The notes below the pieces were generated by a model. That model saw nothing but the letters and a program-made list of their open reading frames with translations. It made no database searches and was not told the origin of the DNA. Positions 17,618 to 24,918 of a stretch of 35,266 bases of DNA are shown here, in pieces; within the stretch, counting starts at the first letter, position 1; every line of letters starts with the position of its first letter. The position numbers and the translations under genes were made by a program. The DNA is from Vibrio sp. Hep-1b-8. Its GTDB lineage: Bacteria > Pseudomonadota > Gammaproteobacteria > Enterobacterales > Vibrionaceae. Where the stretch lies: positions 1-35,266 of the forward strand of contig NZ_QEWN01000019.1 in NCBI RefSeq assembly GCF_006124995.1, written 5' to 3'.

Positions 17618-18427
17618 CTACCGAAATAACAACACCATTGCAAGAGCTACTGATATTACACCAATAGTTAATCTATATAACTGAACAGAAGTAATAGTTT
17701 TAACATATCTCATTGCCACAGGCATCGCAGTTAATGCTCCAAATGTAATATATAAGGCCACTGGTAAATCACTTTGACCTTCTCGGCTGTAATTCAGAGC
17801 AGTCACTGCAGAAAGCACTAATGCCACTACAACCGAAGAGCCAATGGCTTTTTTGATCTCGACACCAAGTAGAGCATTAAAAGCTGGTAACAGCACAACC
17901 CCGCCCCCAATTCCTGTTGAACCTAGTACAGCCCCACAACCACCTCCAATTGCGACTGAAATGTAATTTCGAGGAGAGACTGATTTAACATTGACAATTC
18001 CTTTCTTACTTTGTTTGTACAATGAGCATAGTGATACCAACATCATCATAACAATTGCTAACTCTATTACATGATTGACACAAGAAGAATAGCGTTCAGA
18101 TTGATTCAGAAATATAATCAGATTGGTCGTCATTAAAACACATGGAATTGCTCCTAATAAAACAAACCCCACTTCTTTCCATTTTATGTTCCCTGCTTTT
18201 ATATGACCAAAGCTCGCACCAATCTTGACCAAAAATGATATCAAACTCGCAGTTCCCACCGCCATAACAGCATCCATTGCAAAAAACACTTGAAGAATAG
18301 GAATGATTAGTACGCCGCCACCAACACCAGTGAGCCCAAGACATAATCCAATCAAAACACCAAACCCCAAATTGACTACAGCATCAAACGCATCAAAGTA
18401 GGATAATATAATTCCTAGAAAATCCAT
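17618..18427 (-). CDS. TauE/SafE-family anion (sulfite/sulfonate) permease
   Basis: A 269-residue membrane protein with about eight hydrophobic helices and the repeated TauE/SafE glycine motifs: GLTGVGGGVLIIPIL near the start and STGIGGGVVLLPAF in the second half. Members move sulfite, sulfoacetate or other organic/inorganic anions, mostly outward. The ATG at 18427 is chosen because GGGG lies five bases ahead. The frame extends ten codons upstream to 18457, but that extension runs through a hairpin. It is the last gene of the amino-sugar operon, 39 bp after kbaY. Its presence hints that a sulfated sugar may be consumed, or that another anion is released; this is inference. Confidence 0.85.
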   Translation of the reverse strand: MDFLGIILSYFDAFDAVVNLGFGVLIGLCLGLTGVGGGVLIIPILQVFFAMDAVMAVGTASLISFLVKIGASFGHIKAGNIKWKEVGFVLLGAIPCVLMTTNLIIFLNQSERYSSCVNHVIELAIVMMMLVSLCSLYKQSKKGIVNVKSVSPRNYISVAIGGGCGAVLGSTGIGGGVVLLPAFNALLGVEIKKAIGSSVVVALVLSAVTALNYSREGQSDLPVALYITFGALTAMPVAMRYVKTITSVQLYRLTIGVISVALAMVLLFR

Positions 18428-18440
18428 TTTTTCCCCAAAA

Positions 18441-18456
18441 TGCCCCGTTAGGGGCA
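18441..18456 (-). other. Hairpin between kbaY and the TauE-like permease
   Basis: Minus strand TGCCCC-TAAC-GGGGCA followed by TTTT and the GGGG ribosome site. It is a six-bp GC-rich stem with a short T-run, possibly a weak attenuator lowering permease expression. Confidence 0.5.
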
Positions 18457-18466
18457 TAACATTCCA

Positions 18467-19324
18467 TTAGCGCAACTTACCTTCACTTCCACACATACGA
18501 ATTTTCTCTTTCACAAGTGTTTTCATGGCTACTTTACCTGGCTCTAGGTAGTAACGGGGATCGTTGGCTTTAGGGTTATTGGAGAAATGCTCTTTTACTG
18601 CGTTAGAGAATGCTATCTTAAGTTCTGTCGCAACATTTACTTTAGTAATGCCCAGCTCAATTGCACTCCTTACTACTAGGTCTGGCAGCCCTGAACCACC
18701 GTGTAGTACTAATGGACAATCTGTTTTATCACGAATAGCCGATAGACGAGCCAAATCTAATGTTGGTTCTCCCTCATACATACCATGAGCACTACCGATA
18801 GCAACAGCAAGGCTGTCTACACCTGTAGCTTCGACGAATTTTGCAGCGGTGATAGGGTCTGTAAGATATGAATTTTCATCACTAACCACCACATTGTCTT
18901 CTCTACCACCTAAGCGGCCTAATTCAGCTTCTACACTTACATCGTATTTACGAGCAAACTCCACTACATTCCGAGTAAGTCTGATGTTCTCATCTAAATC
19001 ATAATGACTGCCATCAATCATGACGGAACGGACACCCATCAAAATCTTGCTCTTAACGTCATCTGCGCTCATGTGATGGTCTAGGTGCAATGCAATGGGG
19101 ATATTATATTCGATGGCTGCACGCTTACAAATATCGACCAAAAATTGGGTACCCGCATATGTATAAGTACCTTCTGTGCCAGCAATGATTATAGGCGAAG
19201 ATAGCTCAGCTGCGGTTTCAGCGACTACTTGCAACGTTTCTAGGTTATGAATATTAAAAGCAGGGACAGCATATCGCTCTTCCTGAGCCAGTGTTAACAT
19301 TTTTTTATTGGAAACTAGATACAT
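18467..19324 (-). CDS. kbaY: Tagatose-1,6-bisphosphate aldolase catalytic subunit
   Basis: A full-length (285 aa) class II aldolase. Visible are LHLDHH (catalytic D82, zinc H83), [24 protein letters not shown] with zinc H180, LVLHGGSG with zinc H208, and [14 protein letters not shown]. The closest group is KbaY/AgaY/GatY, which cleaves tagatose-1,6-bisphosphate to dihydroxyacetone phosphate and glyceraldehyde-3-phosphate and works with KbaZ, encoded at the head of this operon. The gene follows agaA by two bases and precedes the TauE-like permease. Fructose-bisphosphate aldolase is unlikely given the neighbours. Confidence 0.9.
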   Translation of the reverse strand: MYLVSNKKMLTLAQEERYAVPAFNIHNLETLQVVAETAAELSSPIIIAGTEGTYTYAGTQFLVDICKRAAIEYNIPIALHLDHHMSADDVKSKILMGVRSVMIDGSHYDLDENIRLTRNVVEFARKYDVSVEAELGRLGGREDNVVVSDENSYLTDPITAAKFVEATGVDSLAVAIGSAHGMYEGEPTLDLARLSAIRDKTDCPLVLHGGSGLPDLVVRSAIELGITKVNVATELKIAFSNAVKEHFSNNPKANDPRYYLEPGKVAMKTLVKEKIRMCGSEGKLR

Positions 19325-19326
19325 AA

Positions 19327-20517
19327 TTAAATCTCTTCTCTCTCATAAACTACTTTGCCATTAACAATGGTGGCAAATATGGATAACTCTTTCTCAAGAG
19401 GGACTACTACAAATGAACCTATCTTGCCTGCTGAGACTCTTCCGAAATCCTCTTCCCTGTTTAGCATTTTGGCAGGTACTTCAGAACCTGTATGCCAGAT
19501 ATCCACAAACCTATTATCAAGCATTTTAGCTAGATTTTTTATCCCAGCATCTAGCGTTAGCGTACTACCGGCTAAACCGCCTGCTTCCGTTCTGCATACA
19601 CTCTCTGTGACTTTTACATCCAGTTCCCCAAGCTTGTATTCGCCATCAGGCATGCCTGCTGCACACATAGAGTCCGTGATAAGAACAAGTCGATTGTCAC
19701 CACAACATCGATAAGCAACATCAACAGCTGCTGGGTGAACGTGATGGCCATCAACGATTAATTCCACAAAAGCACTTTTGTGAGTTAACGCAGCACCAAC
19801 TGCACCGGGTTCGCGGTGGTGTAAACCAGTCATGCCGTTATAGCAATGGACAATCCCTGTTGCGTTGTTATCTAATAATCTTTTACAGCACTCATAATCA
19901 GCGCTTGTATGCGCTAACATTGTGTTGATATTGCGCTCGTGAAGGAAGTTGACTATTTCTTGGCTGTTTTTTAGCTCAGGAGCTAAAGCGACTGCGACAA
20001 TCGTTCCATCAGAAATATCAATCCATTCTTCAAGTTTTTTTAGACATGGGTTCTGCAAGAGCTCTAATGGGTGAGCCCCTCTATTTTCGTAGCCCAAAAA
20101 TGGTCCCTCAAGATAGGTACCCAATATCTCAGCACCATCAACACCCAACAACATGCTGTCTCTGACTTGACTAATTGCATTGACTATTTTTTCATCAGGA
20201 GCCGTTACAGTGGTGGGAGTGAACGCAACTACACCTTTGCTTGCAAAAAATTTCGACATCTCATTCAACGAGTGATGACTAGCGTCCATTGTGTCGAATG
20301 ACATAGCACCATGAGTGTGAGTATCAATTAGACCTGGCATTATCAATTTGTTGCCAAAGTTACGAATCTCAATTGCTGGCGCGTCTTTAACAGGAACCAC
20401 GCTAATGATTCGTTTCGTCCTCTTATTGACAAGCACTACATGGTCTTCTAGCAATTGGCTATCTTTTAAGACGAAGGCTGCTTGATAGCCTATAATGTCT
20501 CTATATTCCATATTCAT
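19327..20517 (-). CDS. agaA: N-acetylgalactosamine-6-phosphate deacetylase
   Basis: A protein of about 396 residues of the NagA/AgaA amidohydrolase family. Metal and catalytic elements are present: PGLIDTHTHG, YLEGPF (metal Glu), a His in LAHTSA, HCYNGM (in place of the usual HLFNAM), DGHHVHP and the catalytic Asp of LITDSM. It removes acetate from GalNAc-6-phosphate, or GlcNAc-6-phosphate in NagA. The operon with agaS and kbaYZ favours the galacto form. The frame begins at GTG 20523, but ATG 20517, with AAGAG five bases upstream, is preferred. Either start overlaps the end of the PTS IIA gene. Confidence 0.88.
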   Translation of the reverse strand: MNMEYRDIIGYQAAFVLKDSQLLEDHVVLVNKRTKRIISVVPVKDAPAIEIRNFGNKLIMPGLIDTHTHGAMSFDTMDASHHSLNEMSKFFASKGVVAFTPTTVTAPDEKIVNAISQVRDSMLLGVDGAEILGTYLEGPFLGYENRGAHPLELLQNPCLKKLEEWIDISDGTIVAVALAPELKNSQEIVNFLHERNINTMLAHTSADYECCKRLLDNNATGIVHCYNGMTGLHHREPGAVGAALTHKSAFVELIVDGHHVHPAAVDVAYRCCGDNRLVLITDSMCAAGMPDGEYKLGELDVKVTESVCRTEAGGLAGSTLTLDAGIKNLAKMLDNRFVDIWHTGSEVPAKMLNREEDFGRVSAGKIGSFVVVPLEKELSIFATIVNGKVVYEREEI

Positions 20518-20941
20518 TGACACTCTTATCAGACGCTTTTTGTTTTAGCCATTCTGTATGAAGACTTGTGATTCCCCTTGGTCCAGCAAGAAGAGCGAGG
20601 TTGCGAAATTCATTTAATTCAAGCTCATCACGCTCAAGCATAAGTTCGGCACAAATTTGCATATTTGTACCTGAAATAACTTCTACGTTTTTGTGCTTAA
20701 CCGCAATAGTCGATGCAACACGGAAAGGGCTTCCACCTAGCAGGTCACATAAGAAAACAACGCCACTTGGGTTGTACAATTTCTCAAAACTCGCAATCAT
20801 TTTTTCTTCTAGTTGGGGCACCGTCACTCCCTCTGGAAAATCAATTTTGTGGAATTTTCTTTGTGGGCCTAATACCTGTTCAACAGCCTCACCTAAACCA
20901 GACCCAAAATGACCATGCCCTACTAAAATAACTGCAATCAT
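20501..20941 (-). CDS. agaF: PTS system mannose-family EIIA (AgaF-like)
   Basis: A 146-residue cytoplasmic phosphocarrier. The motif LVGHGHFGSG contains the phosphorylated His (His9, equivalent to the THG of IIA-Man), and FLCDLLGGSPFRVA is the other family hallmark. It takes phosphate from HPr and hands it to the IIB encoded at 24422-24901. It is separated from the rest of the PTS by two SIS genes and a decayed gene, and its end overlaps agaA. As there is only one IIA and one IIB, the four PTS genes should form one transporter. Confidence 0.9.
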   Translation of the reverse strand: MIAVILVGHGHFGSGLGEAVEQVLGPQRKFHKIDFPEGVTVPQLEEKMIASFEKLYNPSGVVFLCDLLGGSPFRVASTIAVKHKNVEVISGTNMQICAELMLERDELELNEFRNLALLAGPRGITSLHTEWLKQKASDKSVNEYGI

Positions 20942-20983
20942 AAAATCTCCTATATGGGCTACTAAGCAACCAAATTGTAATCA

Positions 20984-21223
20984 CTACTTTCGATAAATAA
21001 CTCTAATCTCAGCAGCACTTGCAAACTTGCGCTCTGTTGCATCTTGAAGAACTACAAAACGAACATAACGACCAGACTTCTCACGAACTCGAATTGATTT
21101 CTCAATACGATCACTCGCAAGTTCACCTTCTGCGACTCTCTAGTGATAATCTACTGCTAAAGCTTGACATGAGGCCCCAAGCACTATTACGGGTATCAGT
21201 TTTGGTAAAATGTTATATTTCGT
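20984..21223 (-). pseudogene. Deletion remnant of a secreted F5/8 type C (CBM32-like) protein
   Basis: Eighty in-frame codons on the minus strand join two unrelated protein ends. The first 25 read as a signal peptide (xKYNILPKLIPVIVLGASCQALA), with ACG where ATG is expected and GGAACAG just upstream. After an in-frame TAG come about 50 residues with the closing strands of a discoidin/F5/8 type C domain (SGRYVRFVVLQDATERKFASAAEIRVIY) and a natural stop. So a secreted, carbohydrate-binding protein has lost its whole middle, and the start is mutated. Such domains sit at the end of glycosidases, lyases and sulfatases. Its place inside the PTS operon suggests it once released the sugar that the PTS imports (inference). 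Confidence 0.75.
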
Positions 21224-21245
21224 AGTTCTGTTCCAAATAAATGGA

Positions 21246-21260
21246 CGACTTAAAAAGTCG
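21246..21260 (-). other. Short hairpin downstream of the first SIS gene
   Basis: CGACTT-TTT-AAGTCG on the minus strand, preceded by GGGG and followed by a T-rich stretch, just after the SIS stop at 21270. It may be a partial terminator. Genes beyond it lack an obvious promoter, so read-through is expected. Confidence 0.4.
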
Positions 21261-21269
21261 CCCCGCCCT

Positions 21270-22004
21270 CTAATTAAACAGAGTTAGTCTGTTTTGACGT
21301 TTTGCAAGGACTTCATCATTGTTTACTGCACCAGTTGAATTGACACTTGCTAGGATGAGATCTTCATAACCGCGCTCCACGAGAAGCTTGTTCGCTGTCC
21401 CCATAATTGAGTTAAGAATTGCGAAGCCCATAACAGAAGACGTTGAGCCGGTTTTGAAATCACTGTTCGGTACTTGGACAGTCGCATCACCTGGCTCACC
21501 GGGATTGTCCAATACTATGTCTGCGCACTCTGCTAGTTTCTTACCAGAAGGATGTCGACTAGATGTAGCGCCACTAAATGCAGTTGACGTTAAAGCGATA
21601 ACCTTCAGACCACGCTTTTGACCCTCCATTGCAAACTCGATAGGAACCGCATTACGCCCTGAAGTTGATACAACAATAAGTACATCGCCTTCACGAATGT
21701 CTTTTTCACCATTTAATGCAACTTCAGCTAAGCCACATTGACGCTCAGCCCAAGTGCTCATTGGGGCATAAGGGGCTAAGCAAAGTGCAGAGGGAAGGAT
21801 TGCGTTTACTGCAACTGAGCCACCTGCGCGATGAAATAGTTCTTGAGCGAACATTTGAGAATGGCCGCACCCCACAACATGCACTAGACCGTTGTTCTCG
21901 ATGGCATCAGCAATTACTTGTGCTGTTTCTAGCATTAGGCTGGCCTGGTTCTCTGCTACGTTATCCAGCAATTTCAACACGTTATTTAGATACTCTGTGT
22001 ACAT
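21270..22004 (-). CDS. SIS-domain sugar-phosphate-binding protein (UPF0309-like), copy 1
   Basis: A 244-residue single SIS-domain protein: GLVHVVGCGHSQMFAQELFHRAGG, then VLIVVSTSGRNAVPIEFA (phosphate-binding Ser/Thr loop) and KVIALTS. This is the YckH/UPF0309 style, related to GmhA-type isomerases. Such proteins bind or isomerise phosphosugars, but the family has no firm reaction. It follows a second SIS gene by 11 bases, is recognisably similar to it (FHRAGG/FYRAGG, SGKLVGD/SGKKLAE), and lies within the PTS operon. It is distinct from AgaS, which has its own gene. Confidence 0.8.
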   Translation of the reverse strand: MYTEYLNNVLKLLDNVAENQASLMLETAQVIADAIENNGLVHVVGCGHSQMFAQELFHRAGGSVAVNAILPSALCLAPYAPMSTWAERQCGLAEVALNGEKDIREGDVLIVVSTSGRNAVPIEFAMEGQKRGLKVIALTSTAFSGATSSRHPSGKKLAECADIVLDNPGEPGDATVQVPNSDFKTGSTSSVMGFAILNSIMGTANKLLVERGYEDLILASVNSTGAVNNDEVLAKRQNRLTLFN

Positions 22005-22015
22005 TTCATTTGCCC

Positions 22016-22744
22016 TTATAGGAAGTTAACTACGCCGTGATACTTCTCAAGGTGACGCTTGTTGATCGCATCTCCTTTGTCTAAGTTCGAGCTGACATAA
22101 ACTGGTGGTGTGATTTCGCGCTCACCGAGCTCGCAAACCGCTTGAGTAGCAAGAGCTTGTGCAATTGAGAAGCCAACCACAGAAGAGATAGCCGCTGCTT
22201 TCTTACCGTTACCAAGATCTAAGACTGCATCGCCATAAGGTGCTTTACAGTCAATAACAACGTCTGCATAGTCACCAACAAGTTTTCCAGAACTGTGGCC
22301 TGATTCGACTTGAGAGCTAAATGGGATAGATTGAATAGCAATAACAAAGACGCCTTTTTCTTGAGCCGTCTTGGCAAGTTCAATCGCTGTGAGCGTTTTA
22401 CCTGCGATTGATGCCACGACAAGAATGTCTCCTTTGTTTAGGTTTTGTTGAGCAACCATCATTTTCGCGAAGTTTTCATCACGGTTTAAGTGCTTCTGGT
22501 ATAGGTGACTGCCTGGTTGCGCAATAAGAGCAGGTGGCATGATAGGGTTAATTGGCACGATACCACCTGCACGATAGAATAGTTCTTGGGGATAAAGGTT
22601 GAGATGTCCACCAAATGCATGAACTAGCTTGCCCTGTTCTAGAGCATCGGCCATTTTCTTACCCGCTAGCTCAATCTTGTGACCTTCTTCATCACGAACT
22701 CTAGTGATGAGATCTTTAGCAATGTCGAGATATGTATTAATCAC
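22016..22744 (-). CDS. SIS-domain sugar-phosphate-binding protein (UPF0309-like), copy 2
   Basis: A protein of about 242 residues with one SIS domain (LVHAFGGHLNLYPQELFYRAGG; ILVVASIAGKTLTAIELA; FVIAIQS). It is the partner of the next gene. The phosphate loop reads ASIAGKT instead of STSGRN, and GGH replaces GCGH, so the two copies have diverged at the sugar-phosphate site. The start is taken as GTG 22744, with GGAG six bases ahead; the open frame begins at TTG 22756. Two unequal copies suggest a heteromeric enzyme (inference). The substrate is unknown but should be a phosphorylated amino sugar, judging by the operon. Confidence 0.78.
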   Translation of the reverse strand: MINTYLDIAKDLITRVRDEEGHKIELAGKKMADALEQGKLVHAFGGHLNLYPQELFYRAGGIVPINPIMPPALIAQPGSHLYQKHLNRDENFAKMMVAQQNLNKGDILVVASIAGKTLTAIELAKTAQEKGVFVIAIQSIPFSSQVESGHSSGKLVGDYADVVIDCKAPYGDAVLDLGNGKKAAAISSVVGFSIAQALATQAVCELGEREITPPVYVSSNLDKGDAINKRHLEKYHGVVNFL

Positions 22745-22772
22745 TATTAACTCCAAAAAGTTAGATTAGGAA

Positions 22773-22816
22773 ATAGCCCCTTATCGAGGGAGGGAGCACG
22801 ATAGATAAAGGGCTAT
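22773..22816 (-). other. Intercistronic stem between PTS IID and the SIS genes
   Basis: Thirteen-bp arms ATAGCCCCTTATC / GATAAAGGGCTAT with one G-U-type mismatch and an 18-base loop lie between the IID stop (22825) and the SIS start. Only a weak T-rich tail follows, so it may be a processing or partial termination site that sets PTS against SIS expression. Confidence 0.55.
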
Positions 22817-22824
22817 AAAGTTGG

Positions 22825-23661
22825 TTAAAGAATTCCTGCATAAGAGCCAAGTACACCGAATGCAATCATTCCAAGAATAATCTTCGTTGGTGATACGCCC
22901 TTCATGAGAATTTTGTATGTCGCGATAACGAACAGTAGCGGAAGAATATTTGGCACAATCTTATCTAGAAGATCGGTTTGAATGCTAAATACTGTGTCTG
23001 CGTAACCGATGGAGGCAGTTGTAGACAGCTTAACGAATTTAGCTGACATTGCTCCAATTACGGTGATACCAACGATAGTGGCCGCTTTAGACATAGCAAC
23101 AGTTTGGTCTTTAAGCTTTGATAGAGCTTTAATACCAGTGTTGTATCCATAGCTAAACAAAGGGATCTGGATAGCGAGACGGGGAACATTCAGCGCAATA
23201 AGGTAGAATAGAGGTGCAATGGCCACATTATCTACTGCGAGTGAAGCCGCAATCGCTGCCATAATGGGCTTTAACGTCAAGTTGAACATCGCATCACCAA
23301 TGCCACCTAGTGGGCCCATAGCAGCAACTTTGAACGAACGGATAGTTTCAACTTTTTGCTTGCTTTGCTCCATGGCAGCAACAACACCAAGCATGAACGT
23401 AACCAAGTATGGATGCGTATTGAAAAAGTCCATGTGGCCTTGCATTGATTCACTTAGACGTTTTTTGTCATCTTTGTGGATGTGATTAAGTGCCGGAGAC
23501 AGCGCCCATAGCCAACCACAAGCCTGCATACGTTCGTAGTTGAACGAAGCCTGTAAAAAAAGTTGACGTAGTAGGACTTTGTATTTTACACGCTTAGGCA
23601 ACATTTGTTCTTGAGCTTCTTCGGTCTTAGACTTGACGCTTTCGGATAATGTATCAGTCAT
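22825..23661 (-). CDS. PTS system mannose-family EIID (AgaD/AgaE-like)
   Basis: A 278-residue IID subunit. A long cytosolic N-terminus (LLRQLFLQASFNYERMQACGWLWALSPAL) and the segment VATIRSFKVAAMGPLGGIGDAMF-like (ETIRSFKVAAMGPLGGIGDA) are hallmarks of the family. Hydrophobic helices near the C-terminus follow (IVGITVIGAMSA; ILPLLFVIATYKIL). With IIC it forms the sugar channel in the inner membrane. It starts two bases after the IIC stop. The sugar is inferred to be GalNAc/galactosamine or a derivative from the catabolic genes. Confidence 0.92.
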   Translation of the reverse strand: MTDTLSESVKSKTEEAQEQMLPKRVKYKVLLRQLFLQASFNYERMQACGWLWALSPALNHIHKDDKKRLSESMQGHMDFFNTHPYLVTFMLGVVAAMEQSKQKVETIRSFKVAAMGPLGGIGDAMFNLTLKPIMAAIAASLAVDNVAIAPLFYLIALNVPRLAIQIPLFSYGYNTGIKALSKLKDQTVAMSKAATIVGITVIGAMSAKFVKLSTTASIGYADTVFSIQTDLLDKIVPNILPLLFVIATYKILMKGVSPTKIILGMIAFGVLGSYAGIL

Positions 23662-23663
23662 GA

Positions 23664-24419
23664 TTAGATGCCTCCTTGAGAAGATGGGGTTGCTGTACTT
23701 GATTTTTTACCATTCATATAATCAAGCCATGCGACCGATACTCCGACGGCTGCGATAGCAAGAATTGGCATGTTAAGGTACGTAATAGCCACAAAACCAA
23801 CCACAAAGTACGGGATGAACTGAGCTTTGAACATCATCTTAAGAAGCATTGCAAAACCAAGAGCAGGCATTAAACCTCCTGCCACTTTAAGGCCAGATAT
23901 TACACTTGCTGGGACATATTCGATGATTGCTATAGCAACTTGCTCACCGAAAATGACAGGAAGCACCGCAACTACGAAATACAGTAGCCCGAGAACAATC
24001 AAACCTGCATAGTTAACCCTAGCTATGCCTACCGTATTAGCATCCTTTGCAAACTCATCAGCTTTGTGCATCATTCCTGACATCCAAGTGAACTGAAGAA
24101 CGATTAATTGCTGCATTAAAATTGCGAACGGAAGTGCGATGCCAACAACGACTTCAGGCTCAAAGTTTCCTTTGATCGCAAATACAGTACCGATAACAGC
24201 ACCGATTGTTACGTTAGGTGGTTGAGCACCGGCTAGTGGAACTAGGCCGAGCCATGCAAGCTCAAGAGCAGCCCCCACGGCCAAACCAGTTTGGTAATCG
24301 CCCATAATAAGGCCAATCACAGGACCAGTAACGATAGGACGACCAATGTAGAATTGACCGCTATAAAAGTCGACGCCAGCAAAAGCAGCCCACAGGCCAA
24401 TAAGTATAACTTCAAACAT
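23664..24419 (-). CDS. PTS system mannose-family EIIC (AgaC/AgaW-like)
   Basis: A 251-residue polytopic membrane protein. The N-terminal half has the family pattern GPVIGLIMGDYQTGLAVGAALELAWLGLVPLAGAQPPNVTIGAVIGT, which lines the substrate path. Several further helices follow. It lies between IIB and IID with one- or two-base gaps, so the three are one translational block. Which of the two known GalNAc/GalN transport types (AgaVWE or AgaBCD) it matches cannot be told by eye. Confidence 0.92.
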   Translation of the reverse strand: MFEVILIGLWAAFAGVDFYSGQFYIGRPIVTGPVIGLIMGDYQTGLAVGAALELAWLGLVPLAGAQPPNVTIGAVIGTVFAIKGNFEPEVVVGIALPFAILMQQLIVLQFTWMSGMMHKADEFAKDANTVGIARVNYAGLIVLGLLYFVVAVLPVIFGEQVAIAIIEYVPASVISGLKVAGGLMPALGFAMLLKMMFKAQFIPYFVVGFVAITYLNMPILAIAAVGVSVAWLDYMNGKKSSTATPSSQGGI

Positions 24420-24421
24420 AA

Positions 24422-24901
24422 TTATGCTACCTCAGATGCCAGTTCAAAGATGTCTAGCTTTTCTTCGCTAGGAGTACGTTGAACACTCATAGTCACTCCA
24501 TACTCTTTAAGCTTTGCGAATGCAGCCATATCATCGCTATCCAGTGACACAGTGATGTGTACCTGATTTTTACCTTCTTCAAAGTGCATGTTACCAATGT
24601 TCAAGTTTGTGATAGGTACACCACCTTCGACGAGGCGTAGAACGTTTTGTGGATTACGAACCACTAGAAAGATTCGTTGTTCTGGAGACGCTTTTTGAAT
24701 GACATCAATCGTTTGTTGAATACTAAAAAAACGAGAGTCTGTATTACCTGCCGACATCGCCATCAGATTCTTAGCCATTTCATCTTGAGCAACTTCATCA
24801 TCTGCAATAACGATGAGGTTGGCATTAGCATGGTGACTCCATGTCACAGCAACTTGACCATGAAGTAGTCGATTGTCTATTCGAGTTAATTCAATAGGCA
24901 T
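24422..24901 (-). CDS. PTS system mannose-family EIIB (AgaB/AgaV-like)
   Basis: A 159-residue cytosolic IIB protein. RIDNRLLHGQV carries the phosphorylated His14, followed by the family pattern LIVIADDEVAQDEMAKNLMAMSAG. It accepts phosphate from the IIA encoded at 20501-20941 and phosphorylates the sugar at C6 during transport. AAAGGA ahead of ATG 24901 supports the start. It is preceded by agaS at a 17-base gap. Confidence 0.92.
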   Translation of the reverse strand: MPIELTRIDNRLLHGQVAVTWSHHANANLIVIADDEVAQDEMAKNLMAMSAGNTDSRFFSIQQTIDVIQKASPEQRIFLVVRNPQNVLRLVEGGVPITNLNIGNMHFEEGKNQVHITVSLDSDDMAAFAKLKEYGVTMSVQRTPSEEKLDIFELASEVA

Positions 24902-24918
24902 GTAGGGTTCCTTTAAGG

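Noticed and set aside
17618..20523. Sulfoquinovose-type sulfoglycolysis (TauE-like permease plus class II aldolase)
   Set aside because: A mannose-family PTS would phosphorylate C6, which is blocked by sulfonate in sulfoquinovose; no sulfoquinovosidase or SF kinase is present.
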